NCBI GenBank assembly: GCA_900769985.1 | Contig: CAAGIS010000165.1 | Span: forward strand, 58,472-122,471 | Direction: 5' to 3' | DNA: 64,000 nucleotides | DNA from: Spirochaetia bacterium | GTDB taxonomy: Bacteria > Spirochaetota > Spirochaetia > Treponematales > Treponemataceae | Shown: positions 27,124 to 35,009 of the stretch, in pieces | Layout of the letters: each line of letters starts with the position of its first letter | Position numbering within the stretch: the first letter of the stretch is position 1 | The notes under the pieces: model-generated | Databases searched by the model: none | What the model saw: only the letters and a program-made list of their open reading frames with translations | What the model was told of the DNA's origin: nothing | Made by a program: the position numbers and the translations under genes

Positions 27124-27890
27124 TGACACAAGATGAATTATTATCAAAATCTGCAGGCGTACTTATAAAAACGACGCTTGTAGATTTTCCTGGGAAGGTT
27201 GCAGCTTCTTATTTTTTAAGGGGTTGCAACCTTCGCTGTCCTTACTGCTATAACGTAGAATTAATCAAGTCAGATTCCGTGTTAAAAAATCTTTCCGCAG
27301 AAAAAAATTCTGATTTTAAATCTCCTGTTGAAGTTCTTGAGCACCTTTATAAACGAAAAAATGTCCTGGAAGGTTTTGTAATATCAGGCGGAGAACCTCT
27401 TTTAAATCCTGCTACTCCTCTTTTAATAAAAGAAGCAAAAAAAATGGGATATAAAATTAAACTTGATACTAACGGAACTCTTCCCTTAATGCTTGAATCT
27501 TTGATTTTAAACAGCGATACGCGCCCTGACTTTATTGCAGTTGACATAAAAACTTCGCCTGAAAAATACAAGACAAAAATTCCTGTCATAACGCAATTTG
27601 AAAATACAGATATAAAGGCACTTCTTGAACAGTCAGTAAACTTAATAAAAAGATTAGGTTCTGAAAATTACGAAGTAAGGACTGTGTTAGTTCCTTCCCT
27701 TGTAGAAAAAGACGACATAAAAAACATTGCAGCAATAATTCCACATGATGCATCATGGCAATTTGCCCAGTTTAGAAACGAAAACTGCCTTAACCCCGAA
27801 TATAATAAAATCACTCCATACACTGACACCAAACTTAACGAACTTACAGAATATGCCAGAAGTTTTATTCCAGGTGCGAGTTTAAGGTAA
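27123..27890 (+). CDS. nrdG: Class III ribonucleotide reductase activating enzyme
   Basis: A 255-residue radical-SAM activase. The cluster motif is GCNLRCPYC near residue 38, preceded by TTLVDFPGKVAASYFLRG, and the sequence VISGGEPLL fits the SAM-binding GGE motif. It generates the glycyl radical on NrdD; here its target should be the glycine on the small protein encoded just upstream. Its start overlaps the stop of that gene (TAATG), which supports coupled synthesis. Confidence 0.93.
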   Translation: MTQDELLSKSAGVLIKTTLVDFPGKVAASYFLRGCNLRCPYCYNVELIKSDSVLKNLSAEKNSDFKSPVEVLEHLYKRKNVLEGFVISGGEPLLNPATPLLIKEAKKMGYKIKLDTNGTLPLMLESLILNSDTRPDFIAVDIKTSPEKYKTKIPVITQFENTDIKALLEQSVNLIKRLGSENYEVRTVLVPSLVEKDDIKNIAAIIPHDASWQFAQFRNENCLNPEYNKITPYTDTKLNELTEYARSFIPGASLR

Positions 27891-27937
27891 AGAATTTATT
27901 CAAAGAATTGAAGTTTTTATAAAGTTCTCACAAGATT

Positions 27938-28369
27938 TTATTCAAAGTTGCTGGAAATTTTAGACAGAGTGTTTTCCAGGCTTGCAATTTCTTCTGCAGA
28001 CAAGTTTTTAAAAAATTTTTCTTTAAGTTCATTTGAAATCTGAAGAGTCTGTTCGTTGTAAGTTTTTCCCTGAGAGGTAAGTTCTATGAGTTTTATGCGA
28101 CTGTCTTGCAGCGACGAAGTTGATTTTACAAGATTGAGTTTTTCAAGTTTTTTTATGAGAACTGTAGTAGTTGATTTATCCCTGTTAATTTTTTTTGAAA
28201 TCTGCTGCATTGAAAGATTTTTTTCTTTTGAAAGTAAAAAAAGAATATAACCATGACTGGAAGCAAGATTTGGAAGCCCTTTCTTGTTAAGTTCAGCACG
28301 TAAAAATTCTGCGCACTCAGAGTGTATATGAGATATTCTTGAAATTATATTTGAATCTAAAAAATTCAC
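27938..28369 (-). CDS. MarR-family transcriptional regulator
   Basis: A 143-residue winged-helix regulator of the MarR family. The DNA-binding core reads LSMQQISKKINRDKSTTTVLIKKLEKLNLV, followed by the wing and the DSRIKLIELTSQGK sequence. It starts with GTG at 28369. It is divergent from a membrane-protein gene whose promoter overlaps its own: the minus-strand TATAAT at about 28375-28380 lies on the -35 of the other gene. It probably represses both genes. The effector is unknown. Confidence 0.88.
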   Translation of the reverse strand: MNFLDSNIISRISHIHSECAEFLRAELNKKGLPNLASSHGYILFLLSKEKNLSMQQISKKINRDKSTTTVLIKKLEKLNLVKSTSSLQDSRIKLIELTSQGKTYNEQTLQISNELKEKFFKNLSAEEIASLENTLSKISSNFE

Positions 28370-28371
28370 AA

Positions 28372-28400
28372 TTGATTATACTATAAAAAAGATGTAAAAT
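28372..28400 (+). promoter_or_regulatory. Leaderless-type promoter of the 28407 gene, overlapping the marR promoter
   Basis: TTGATT (28372-28377), 17-base spacer, TAAAAT (28395-28400), then 6 bases to the ATG. The region also contains a minus-strand TATAAT for marR. Confidence 0.6.
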
Positions 28401-28406
28401 AAAAGC

Positions 28407-29216
28407 ATGATATGGTTTTTTATTAAAAAAAATTTTTTTGACGGCTGGGAAAACATAATAAATATTTTAGTGCCCAATATTATTACGGTTGCAATTTTTG
28501 CACTGACAGGACTTGGGTTTTATTTTTTCTTTTCGCCGAATCCGATTTCAATTCTGATTATTTACGTTATGTGCCTTCTTGCGATTGCGCTAATAATAAT
28601 TTTTGTTTCTGCTTTTTCGGAAAATGCTGAATCAATAGCAAACTTTGGAAGCGCAACTCTCGGCGGATATTTCAGCAAAATCGGAACGGCATTTAAGGAG
28701 AATGCAAAATTTGCTTTTTTAGTTGCTTTTATTACGGTAAGCTGCGTAATCGGTGTTCCGCTTTACATAGGAATGGACAGTTTTTACGGTGTTGCACTCG
28801 GAATGATTCTGCTTTCTTTTTCAGTACTTATGCTGCTAGCTTTTCAATGGTATCTTCCGATTAAGATTCTGCTTAAAAATGACTTTAAAAAATGCCTTAA
28901 AAAAAGTTTTATAATTTTGTTTGACAATTTTGGTTTTTCTGTTTTTATGGCATTTTATTCTTTGATTCTGCTTGCATGTTCTGTCATACTGTTTTTCTTT
29001 TTGCCTGGCTTTAACGGAATTCTTTTAGGATATGTAAATGCGCTCAGGCTCAGGCTTTATAAATACGACTGGCTTGAATGTCATCCGGCACAAAAAGCAG
29101 AAAAAGAACGGCAGAATATTCCATGGGATGAACTTATAAAAGAAGATGAAACGACTTTAGGTAAAAAATCAATAAAATCGCTTCTTATGCCATGGAAGGC
29201 TGAACACGAAGATTAA
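28407..29216 (+). CDS. Polytopic membrane protein, possible MarR target
   Basis: A 269-residue membrane protein that I do not recognise with confidence. Five or six transmembrane segments lie between residues about 18 and 215, and the cytoplasmic C-terminal tail of about 55 residues is charged. The opening KKNFFDGWENI weakly recalls DUF624/YesL-type proteins. It has no transport or enzymatic motif that I can name. It is divergent from a MarR-family gene through a 37-base gap holding both promoters, so it is the likely regulated target. No ribosome-binding site precedes the ATG. Confidence 0.65.
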   Translation: MIWFFIKKNFFDGWENIINILVPNIITVAIFALTGLGFYFFFSPNPISILIIYVMCLLAIALIIIFVSAFSENAESIANFGSATLGGYFSKIGTAFKENAKFAFLVAFITVSCVIGVPLYIGMDSFYGVALGMILLSFSVLMLLAFQWYLPIKILLKNDFKKCLKKSFIILFDNFGFSVFMAFYSLILLACSVILFFFLPGFNGILLGYVNALRLRLYKYDWLECHPAQKAEKERQNIPWDELIKEDETTLGKKSIKSLLMPWKAEHED

Positions 29217-29248
29217 AACATTTTTTTGAAAAATACGCATTTAAGCTA

Positions 29249-29277
29249 TTGACATAAAAATGATATTTTGATAATAT
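29249..29277 (+). promoter_or_regulatory. Promoter of tRNA-Met
   Basis: Perfect TTGACA (29249-29254), 17-base spacer, TAATAT (29272-29277), 11 bases before the tRNA. Confidence 0.85.
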
Positions 29278-29288
29278 AAAATCGTTAT

Positions 29289-29361
29289 GGCGACCTAGCT
29301 CAGTTGGTAGAGCGCACGGCTCATATCCGTATGGTCATAGGTTCAATCCCTATGGTCGCTA
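29289..29361 (+). tRNA. tRNA-Met (anticodon CAT)
   Basis: A 73-base cloverleaf. The acceptor stem pairs GGCGACC with GGTCGCT (a G-U at 1-72), the D arm is GCTCAGTTGGTAGAGC, the anticodon loop CTCATAT is closed by CACGG/CCGTA with one mismatch, and the T loop is GTTCAATC. It lacks the three G-C pairs of initiator tRNA, so an elongator tRNA is most likely. A lysidine-modified tRNA-Ile with CAT anticodon cannot be excluded by eye. Confidence 0.93.
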
Positions 29362-29370
29362 CTTTTTATT

Positions 29371-29413
29371 AAAGACGTAATTTCTTACATTGTAAGGATT
29401 TACGTCTTTTTTT
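29371..29413 (+). terminator. Intrinsic terminator of tRNA-Met
   Basis: A long hairpin with arms AAAGACGTAA and TTACGTCTTT, extended by further pairs around a short loop, followed by seven or more T. It begins 10 bases after the tRNA. Confidence 0.9.
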
Positions 29414-29469
29414 ATTTTAAAAAAAAGATGGAGTGTTTACAAAATGTTGACAGAAAACCAGACAAATAC

Positions 29470-29517
29470 AAAAAAAAATCCGCACCAAAGTTGCATAATA
29501 CGAAACCCCGGTACGGA
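29470..29517 (-). terminator. Intrinsic terminator of the ptsN-like gene
   Basis: On the minus strand an 8-bp stem (TCCGTACC with GGTGCGGA, one G-U; arms 29517-29510 and 29486-29479) is followed by nine T. It lies about 30 bases after the ptsN-like stop codon. Confidence 0.75.
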
Positions 29518-29547
29518 ATAATGCATGTAAAAGACAGTTTATACAGT

Positions 29548-30198
29548 TTATTCTTTTATAAGAAGTTCATATGCAGTTTCTGAACTTGTAGAATTCAACA
29601 AGGCATCCCGAAGTTCTGTCTTTTTGAGTTTTGCACTTAAGAAACTCAAAGTCTGCAAGTAATATGAATGCTGGTTATATGCGGCTGCTATCATGATTAA
29701 AAGCTGCACAGGAATGTCATCAATTGACTGGAAGTCGATTATCGGAGTTTTGCAGATTCCGACAGACATTACAAGGTCAGTTACAGATGACAAGCGGACA
29801 TGAGGAATTGCAATTCCGCGTCCGATAGCAGTTGACATAAGTTCTTCGCGCTTTAAAATTTCAGTTTCAAGTTCTTTGGCAAATTTTACTTGCGGAGCAG
29901 TACTTAAATTAGCTGCAAGTTCAACTAAAGCATCATGTTTTGTAGACTGACTGATATAAACGATGCGGTCTGGAGAAAGAATATTTCTGATTTGAATAAC
30001 CTGATTAACGGAATTAGCCTTTGTTCCCGAAGAAAGCCTGTCATTTACCCATTTTTCAATTTCAGATTTCTTGAACCGCCATACAGTGCCGATTTTTCCC
30101 GAAGGAATTTCGCCTTTCTGCGCCCAGTCATAAACAGTTCGCTCAGAAACACGCAAATATTTTGCTACTTCCTCTATAGTAAGAATGTCATCTTCCAT
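29548..30198 (-). CDS. ptsN: Excisionase-type HTH fused to PTS EIIA (PtsN-like)
   Basis: A 216-residue protein. Residues 1-55 are an excisionase/MerR-type DNA-binding domain (TIEEVAKYLRVSERTVYDWAQKGEI). Residues about 75-216 are a nitrogen-type phosphotransferase EIIA domain with the phosphorylatable histidine in GRGIAIPHVRL. A DNA-binding domain joined to EIIA suggests a regulator whose activity depends on phosphotransferase phosphorylation. This combination is known in spirochaetes. AAAGGAG lies 11 bases before the ATG, which is a long spacing. Confidence 0.88.
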   Translation of the reverse strand: MEDDILTIEEVAKYLRVSERTVYDWAQKGEIPSGKIGTVWRFKKSEIEKWVNDRLSSGTKANSVNQVIQIRNILSPDRIVYISQSTKHDALVELAANLSTAPQVKFAKELETEILKREELMSTAIGRGIAIPHVRLSSVTDLVMSVGICKTPIIDFQSIDDIPVQLLIMIAAAYNQHSYYLQTLSFLSAKLKKTELRDALLNSTSSETAYELLIKE

Positions 30199-30243
30199 AG
30201 TCGCTCATACTCCTTTATAAAACTATTTGTAATTCTTATGAAT

Positions 30244-30272
30244 ATTTTGCATCTATTACACTATTTTGTCAA
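30244..30272 (-). promoter_or_regulatory. Candidate promoter of the ptsN-like gene
   Basis: On the minus strand TTGACA (30272-30267), 17-base spacer, CAAAAT (30249-30244). The -35 is perfect and the -10 is weak. The 364-base gap 30199-30562 holds this promoter, the repeat array at 30311-30547 and the promoter of the next gene; I see no coding region in it. Confidence 0.45.
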
Positions 30273-30310
30273 GTAAAATCATCTTCTGCAAAATAATTCC
30301 GTAAACCTTG

Positions 30311-30547
30311 TGGCGCAACCTAAACCAGTGCTTGTAAGCCAGCGAAATTTACGAGCGCAACGACCTTAATCCCCACACAGAGAATTGCTCAATGCAATTC
30401 TCGTGGCGCGAGCTAAACCAGTGCTTGTAAGCCAGCGAAATTTACGAGCGCAACGACCTTAATCCCCACACAGAGAATTGCTCAATGCAATTCTCGTGGC
30501 GCGAGTTAATCCAATGTTAGTAAGCCTACGAAATTTACGAGCGCTGC
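30311..30547. repeat. Tandem hairpin repeat array, locus 1
   Basis: About 2.5 copies of a 93-bp unit (starts at 30311, 30404 and 30497). Each full unit contains a perfect 9-bp hairpin, GAGAATTGC paired with GCAATTCTC around a 5-base loop, and a segment with CAGTGCTTGTAAGCC and GAAATTTACGAGCGC. The first two units are nearly identical; the third has drifted. Related arrays are at 42238-42370 and 57661-57919. Confidence 0.9.
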
Positions 30548-30576
30548 TAGACAAGAAAAAAAATGAGTTGTAAAAT
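30548..30576 (+). promoter_or_regulatory. Leaderless-type promoter of the 30584 gene
   Basis: TAGACA (30548-30553), 17-base spacer, TAAAAT (30571-30576), then 7 bases to the ATG at 30584. The -35 abuts the end of the repeat array. Confidence 0.6.
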
Positions 30577-30583
30577 TATTTTT

Positions 30584-32071
30584 ATGAGAAATGAATATAC
30601 TAAACCATTTGGCAATGAAATCTCAAAGGCAGCAGTATTTTTTACAAAATTATCAGTAAATTTTTGCAGGCTTTTTTTCGGCAAAAAAGAAAAACCCTTT
30701 GACCTTGTTGCAATTCCCAAAGGACAAGTTTATAAAGATTTTAACGTATGGACACTTGTCAGACGCGATGATGAAAAGGCCATGACAGACTCTGAAACAG
30801 GTAAAAAACTAAAGTATGAAGAAATAAATCCAAAAAATTCGTTTATTATTGGAACAATCAGAATGGGATTCGGGCACTGGAGAATTGCCATTGCCCTTGC
30901 TTCTGCAGCCCATAAACTCGGCATAAGATCGTATTTGCTTGACTTGATGTCTTTTACTGATACGTCAATTGCAAAGTCAATTAAATTCCTTGAAAACAAT
31001 TATAACGGCTTTTCACGGCTGTCACAGAAATGGAAATGGTTTAACGATCATATTTGGGAAAAAGTTACGTCTAAAACAAGTCTTACGCTTGATTCATCAA
31101 TGCAGCAGCGGCTTCTGTCAGAATTTTTTGTTCCGGCATTTGAAAAACTGCCTGAAAACATTCCTGTTGTTGCAGCACATCCCTGGATAGCTCATGCTGC
31201 CGTCTTAAACGGAACAAAACGCGTAATTTCAATGATTCCTGACAACTTGCCGCTTGCATTTTGGCTTGTAGAGGGTTCAATTCATACAGTTCAGTCGCCG
31301 TCAAGCTATATGGGATACAGGACGTTAATCAATATGGAAAAAGGCAAACCTGTTCAGCATTGCCTTAAAAACGAAGACATAATTTTTGCAGGTCATTACG
31401 TAGATTATGAACTTAAAGCAAACATAAAATCAGACTGCAAGGCGCGGCTTCAAAGAATGAAGAACAAAGAACCGCGACGTTTTCTTTTGACTATGGGTGG
31501 TGCTGGTGCTCAGGCAAAAAAATTTGCAGACATTGCAGTTTACTGCTATAAATACATAAAAAATAAACAGGCAGCCCTACTTATAAACATGGGCGACCAC
31601 AAAGGAAGATGGCAGATTTTAAAAGACATTCTTGATAAAAACAAAATAAAATATACGTTCCATGACGACTGGAAAAAAACTCAGAAATTTATAAGCGAAA
31701 TGAGTTCCAAAGAAGTTACAGGAATTCACATCTTCTTACATTCTGATTTTTATGCAGCAGTCTATACGACGAATCTTTTAATGCGCCAGTGTGACGTAAT
31801 GATTACAAAGCCAAGCGAACTGTCTTTCTACCCTATTCCAAAATTATTCATTCAGCGTGTCGGACGGCACGAAGCATGGGGCGCAATCCGAGGTTCAGAA
31901 ATAGGCGACGGAACTAAAGAAGTTACGACTAAAGACATTCTGCACAGGGTTTTGACTGCCCTGATAGAAGAAGATGACATTTTAAAATACAGCATAGACT
32001 TTGTATTAAATAATGATAAAATTCATATTTATGACGGTGCTTTAGAAGTTGTAAAAATTGCAATGAATTGA
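30584..32071 (+). CDS. GT-B-like glycosyltransferase-related protein
   Basis: A 495-residue soluble protein. The sequence GTIRMGFGHWRIAIALASAAHKLG near residue 88 resembles the glycine-rich N-terminal loop of GT-B enzymes such as MurG and diacylglycerol glycosyltransferases. The sequence LLTMGGAGAQAKKFADIA near 300 and the MITKPSELSFYPIP region near 405 fit the nucleotide-sugar-binding half of that fold. A lipid glycosyltransferase role is plausible but not shown. I prefer the ATG at 30584 because a promoter ends 7 bases upstream. An in-frame ATG at 30563 would lie inside that promoter. Confidence 0.6.
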   Translation: MRNEYTKPFGNEISKAAVFFTKLSVNFCRLFFGKKEKPFDLVAIPKGQVYKDFNVWTLVRRDDEKAMTDSETGKKLKYEEINPKNSFIIGTIRMGFGHWRIAIALASAAHKLGIRSYLLDLMSFTDTSIAKSIKFLENNYNGFSRLSQKWKWFNDHIWEKVTSKTSLTLDSSMQQRLLSEFFVPAFEKLPENIPVVAAHPWIAHAAVLNGTKRVISMIPDNLPLAFWLVEGSIHTVQSPSSYMGYRTLINMEKGKPVQHCLKNEDIIFAGHYVDYELKANIKSDCKARLQRMKNKEPRRFLLTMGGAGAQAKKFADIAVYCYKYIKNKQAALLINMGDHKGRWQILKDILDKNKIKYTFHDDWKKTQKFISEMSSKEVTGIHIFLHSDFYAAVYTTNLLMRQCDVMITKPSELSFYPIPKLFIQRVGRHEAWGAIRGSEIGDGTKEVTTKDILHRVLTALIEEDDILKYSIDFVLNNDKIHIYDGALEVVKIAMN

Positions 32072-32091
32072 TATAATCTTGGGCAAAATTA

Positions 32092-32145
32092 AGGAAACAC
32101 TGAATAAATCCTAATGAGGATTTTTCATTGTTAACCTTGAATGTA
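32092..32145 (+). repeat. Dispersed 54-bp hairpin repeat, copy B
   Basis: It begins AGGAAACACTGAATAAATCC, continues GAGGATTTTTCATTGTT, and ends CCTTGAATGTA. The halves pair as an imperfect hairpin. It lies 20 bases after the stop codon of the GT-B-like gene, in the same orientation, and upstream of pta. Confidence 0.75.
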
Positions 32146-32190
32146 GATAATTCAATATAATGTAATTCTTATTTTAAGGAAGGTTTTAAT

Positions 32191-33222
32191 ATGGCTTTTG
32201 TAGATGAACTGCTGAAAAAAGCAAAAACTCTTGGCAAAACTATAGTTCTATGTGAAGGCGAAGACAAACGTGTGGTAGAAGCTGCAAGCCTCATAGTAAA
32301 AGAAGGAATTGCCAGAATTATTTTAATCGGCAATGAAGAAGAGTCAAAAAATGCAGCTCCAGGAGTCGATTTGACAGGAGTTAAAATCATTGACCCGGCA
32401 ACCTGCCCTGACACAGACAAATATGCAGAAATTCTGTACAAAGCCCGTGAAGGAAAAATCAACAAAAAAACAGGCAACCCTGAATATTCAAGCATCGAAG
32501 AAGCTAAAAACTATATCTTAAAAGACAGGACTATGTTTGGAGCTTTGATTTTAAAAGCCGGAGATGCAGACGGTTTTGTTTCTGGTGCATGTCATTCAAC
32601 TGCAAACACTTTGCGTCCGGGACTTCAGGTAATAAAAACAGCGCCCGGCATAAAGACAGTTTCTTCTGCTTTTATAATGGTTGCTCCAGAAGGCGGAAAT
32701 CCGTACATCAAAGAAGGAGTTGCTTTGTTTGCTGACTGTGCAATTAATATTGAACCAAATTCAGAAGAACTTGCAGAAATCGCAATTGCTTCTGCAAATA
32801 CGGCAAAGGCAATTACAGGAATCGAACCGAGAGTTGCAATGCTTTCTTTCTCTACAAAAGGTTCTGGAAACGATGATAAATTCTTAAAGTCAGTTCCAAA
32901 AATGCAGGAAGCCGTAAAACTTGCAAAAGAGAAAGCGCCAGATTTAGCACTTGACGGAGAATTCCAATTTGATGCAGCAGTTTCTGAAGAAGTTGCAAAA
33001 CTTAAAGCTCCAGGAAGCGATGTTGCAGGAAAAGCAAATGTATTTGTATTCCCTAACATCAATGCAGGAAACATCGGATATAAAATCTGTCAGCGGATGG
33101 GCGGTTGGATGGCAATCGGACCTGTATGTCAGGGCTTTGCAAAACCATTAAATGATTTGAGCCGTGGCTGTAACGTTGACGACATTATCGCAACTGTTGC
33201 AGTAACAGCTTTGCAGGCATAA
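32191..33222 (+). CDS. pta: Phosphate acetyltransferase
   Basis: A 343-residue short-form phosphotransacetylase converting acetyl-CoA and phosphate to acetyl phosphate, a key step of fermentative acetate formation. Family sequences include IVLCEGEDKRVVEAA at the start, DGFVSGACHSTANTLRPGLQ, and the C-terminal NIGYKICQRMGGWMAIGP. Length is typical for the version lacking N-terminal regulatory domains. AAGGAAGG precedes the ATG. No acetate kinase gene is adjacent. It ends at a bidirectional terminator. Confidence 0.96.
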   Translation: MAFVDELLKKAKTLGKTIVLCEGEDKRVVEAASLIVKEGIARIILIGNEEESKNAAPGVDLTGVKIIDPATCPDTDKYAEILYKAREGKINKKTGNPEYSSIEEAKNYILKDRTMFGALILKAGDADGFVSGACHSTANTLRPGLQVIKTAPGIKTVSSAFIMVAPEGGNPYIKEGVALFADCAINIEPNSEELAEIAIASANTAKAITGIEPRVAMLSFSTKGSGNDDKFLKSVPKMQEAVKLAKEKAPDLALDGEFQFDAAVSEEVAKLKAPGSDVAGKANVFVFPNINAGNIGYKICQRMGGWMAIGPVCQGFAKPLNDLSRGCNVDDIIATVAVTALQA

Positions 33223-33247
33223 CGATAAAACTTTAAAATCGCATCAT

Positions 33248-33299
33248 AAAAAAACACTCCGGGAATCAGATTTTTTTACCTGTTTTCGGAGTGTTTTTT
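33248..33299. terminator. Bidirectional terminator between pta and nfo
   Basis: A 13-bp perfect stem (AAAAAACACTCCG at 33249-33261 with its complement at 33287-33299). It has a T run on the plus side and an A run on the left, so it can end transcripts from both converging genes. Confidence 0.92.
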
Positions 33300-33327
33300 G
33301 CTTCTAAAGACAATTTTTTAGATTCTC

Positions 33328-34185
33328 CTAAGACTTTAGCATTTCGATTTCTTTTTTATATCCATCGTGGTCATTTGGTGTTTCAAGAATAAACGGAAGA
33401 TTAGCAAACGCACTGTGTTTTGCAACCCGTTTTAAAGTTTCAAGTCCGATGTGTCCCTGACCGATTTTTTCATGCCTGTCTTTATGAGCACCGCAGTCGT
33501 TCATACTGTCATTTATATGAACTGCTTTTAGACGGCTTAATCCGATTATTTTATCAAATTCCGTTATGACACCGTCAAGATTATTTACGATATCGTAGCC
33601 GCCGTCCCAGATATGACAAGTGTCAAGGCAGACACCGAGAAAATCCTTCAAAGAAGAACCGTATTTTTCTTCTGCCTTGTCAATAATCAGTTTGATTTCA
33701 TCAAAAGTCCTGCCAATTTCAGAACCTTTGCCTGCCATTGTTTCAATCAACAAAACAGAAGACGGATTTTTATTGAGTTTTTCCTGAACAGATTTTATGG
33801 CATTGCAAATCATTGAAGCTGTAAATTCGATTCCTGCATCAGTCCCCTGCCCTGTATGACTTCCAGGATGAAAATTATAAAGCGTACCAGGCGTATATTC
33901 CAGACGAAGAAAATCATCAATCATCATATCAAGAGCATATTTTCTCAAGCCTTCATCAGCAGAGCATGGGTTCATAGTATACGGTGCATGAGCAACTGGA
34001 GCAGCAAAATTATTTTCTTTCATAAGCTGAACAAGTTTTTCTGCATCATCCTTTTCAACTGGTTTTGATTTTCCACCACGAGGATTACGCGTAAAAAATG
34101 CAAACGTATCAGCACCGACACTTAATGCTTCAAGCGCCAAACCTTCAAGACCGTTTGAAGTCGATTCATGATATCCAATGTGCAT
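33328..34185 (-). CDS. nfo: Endonuclease IV
   Basis: A 285-residue AP endonuclease of base-excision repair. It starts MHIGYHESTSNGLEG, and the zinc-binding residues appear in NFHPGSH, LIETMAGKGSEIG, CLDTCHIWDGGYD, HINDSMNDCGAHKDRHEKIG and ETPND. It cuts DNA at abasic sites. GGAG precedes the ATG. It follows udp by 9 bases and is probably its operon partner. Confidence 0.95.
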   Translation of the reverse strand: MHIGYHESTSNGLEGLALEALSVGADTFAFFTRNPRGGKSKPVEKDDAEKLVQLMKENNFAAPVAHAPYTMNPCSADEGLRKYALDMMIDDFLRLEYTPGTLYNFHPGSHTGQGTDAGIEFTASMICNAIKSVQEKLNKNPSSVLLIETMAGKGSEIGRTFDEIKLIIDKAEEKYGSSLKDFLGVCLDTCHIWDGGYDIVNNLDGVITEFDKIIGLSRLKAVHINDSMNDCGAHKDRHEKIGQGHIGLETLKRVAKHSAFANLPFILETPNDHDGYKKEIEMLKS

Positions 34186-34194
34186 AAACTACTC

Positions 34195-34980
34195 CTATTT
34201 TTTTAATGTCCTATCTTTTTCGATAAGTTCGCTCAAGGCTTCTACTGCAACTTTTATTGCAAGTTCCGTATCGTGAGCCTGTTTGTTTTCAAGACCTTTT
34301 TTTGCGCGCTCCTGATTTGCAACAACTAAAAAACATGAACCTACGCGAACTCTTAAAAACTGACCTGCAATAAACAATGCTGCGCTTTCCATTTCTGAAG
34401 CAAGACAGCCCATTTTAAGCCATGCCTGCCATTTGTTTTCAAGTTCATAATTCACAGGCATTACTTCAGGTTCATGCTGTCCAAAAAAAGAATCTTTGCA
34501 CTGGACAACACCAATATGATGAGGAACATTAAGTTTTATTGCAGAACCGACAAGCGCATTCACGCAGCCAAAATGTGGAACTGCAGGATATTCTATAGGA
34601 GCAAATTCGCGACTTGTTCCTTCCATACGTACAGCGCCTGTTGCAATGACAATATCACCGCCGAGAACGTTTTCCTGCATTCCGCCACAAGTGCCGACAC
34701 GAATAAAAGTATGGGCACCGCATTTTGAAAGTTCTTCAAGTGCAATGGCAGCAGAAGGTCCTCCGATTCCTGTCGAAGTTACGCTGACCTTTTCACCGTT
34801 CAGCGTTCCTGTATAAGTAACAAATTCGCGGACATCTGCAACAAGCCGTGCATTTTCAAAATGAGAAGCAATTTTTTGGCATCTCTTTGGGTCGCCAGGC
34901 ATAATCACGTATTTTCCAATATCATTCGGACCGACACCTGTATGATACTGCTTTCCTGAACCTTCTGTATAATCTACCAT
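34195..34980 (-). CDS. udp: Uridine phosphorylase
   Basis: A 261-residue NP-I family nucleoside phosphorylase. It has VIMPGDPKRCQKIA and STGIGGPSAAIALEEL for phosphate binding, IRVGTCGGMQ, and the C-terminal region SEMESAALFIAGQFL. The best match by eye is uridine phosphorylase, which splits uridine to uracil and ribose 1-phosphate; other pyrimidine or purine specificities are possible. AGGAG lies before the ATG. It sits between pncB and nfo on the same strand, consistent with a nucleotide-salvage group. Confidence 0.9.
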   Translation of the reverse strand: MVDYTEGSGKQYHTGVGPNDIGKYVIMPGDPKRCQKIASHFENARLVADVREFVTYTGTLNGEKVSVTSTGIGGPSAAIALEELSKCGAHTFIRVGTCGGMQENVLGGDIVIATGAVRMEGTSREFAPIEYPAVPHFGCVNALVGSAIKLNVPHHIGVVQCKDSFFGQHEPEVMPVNYELENKWQAWLKMGCLASEMESAALFIAGQFLRVRVGSCFLVVANQERAKKGLENKQAHDTELAIKVAVEALSELIEKDRTLKK

Positions 34981-35009
34981 AAATATCTCCTATAAAAAAT
35001 CAACGAGTA

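Noticed and set aside
30311..30547. Integron attC sites, since treponemes can carry integrons.
   Set aside because: The units lack the paired GTTRRRY/RYYYAAC ends, and no cassette genes or integrase are visible.
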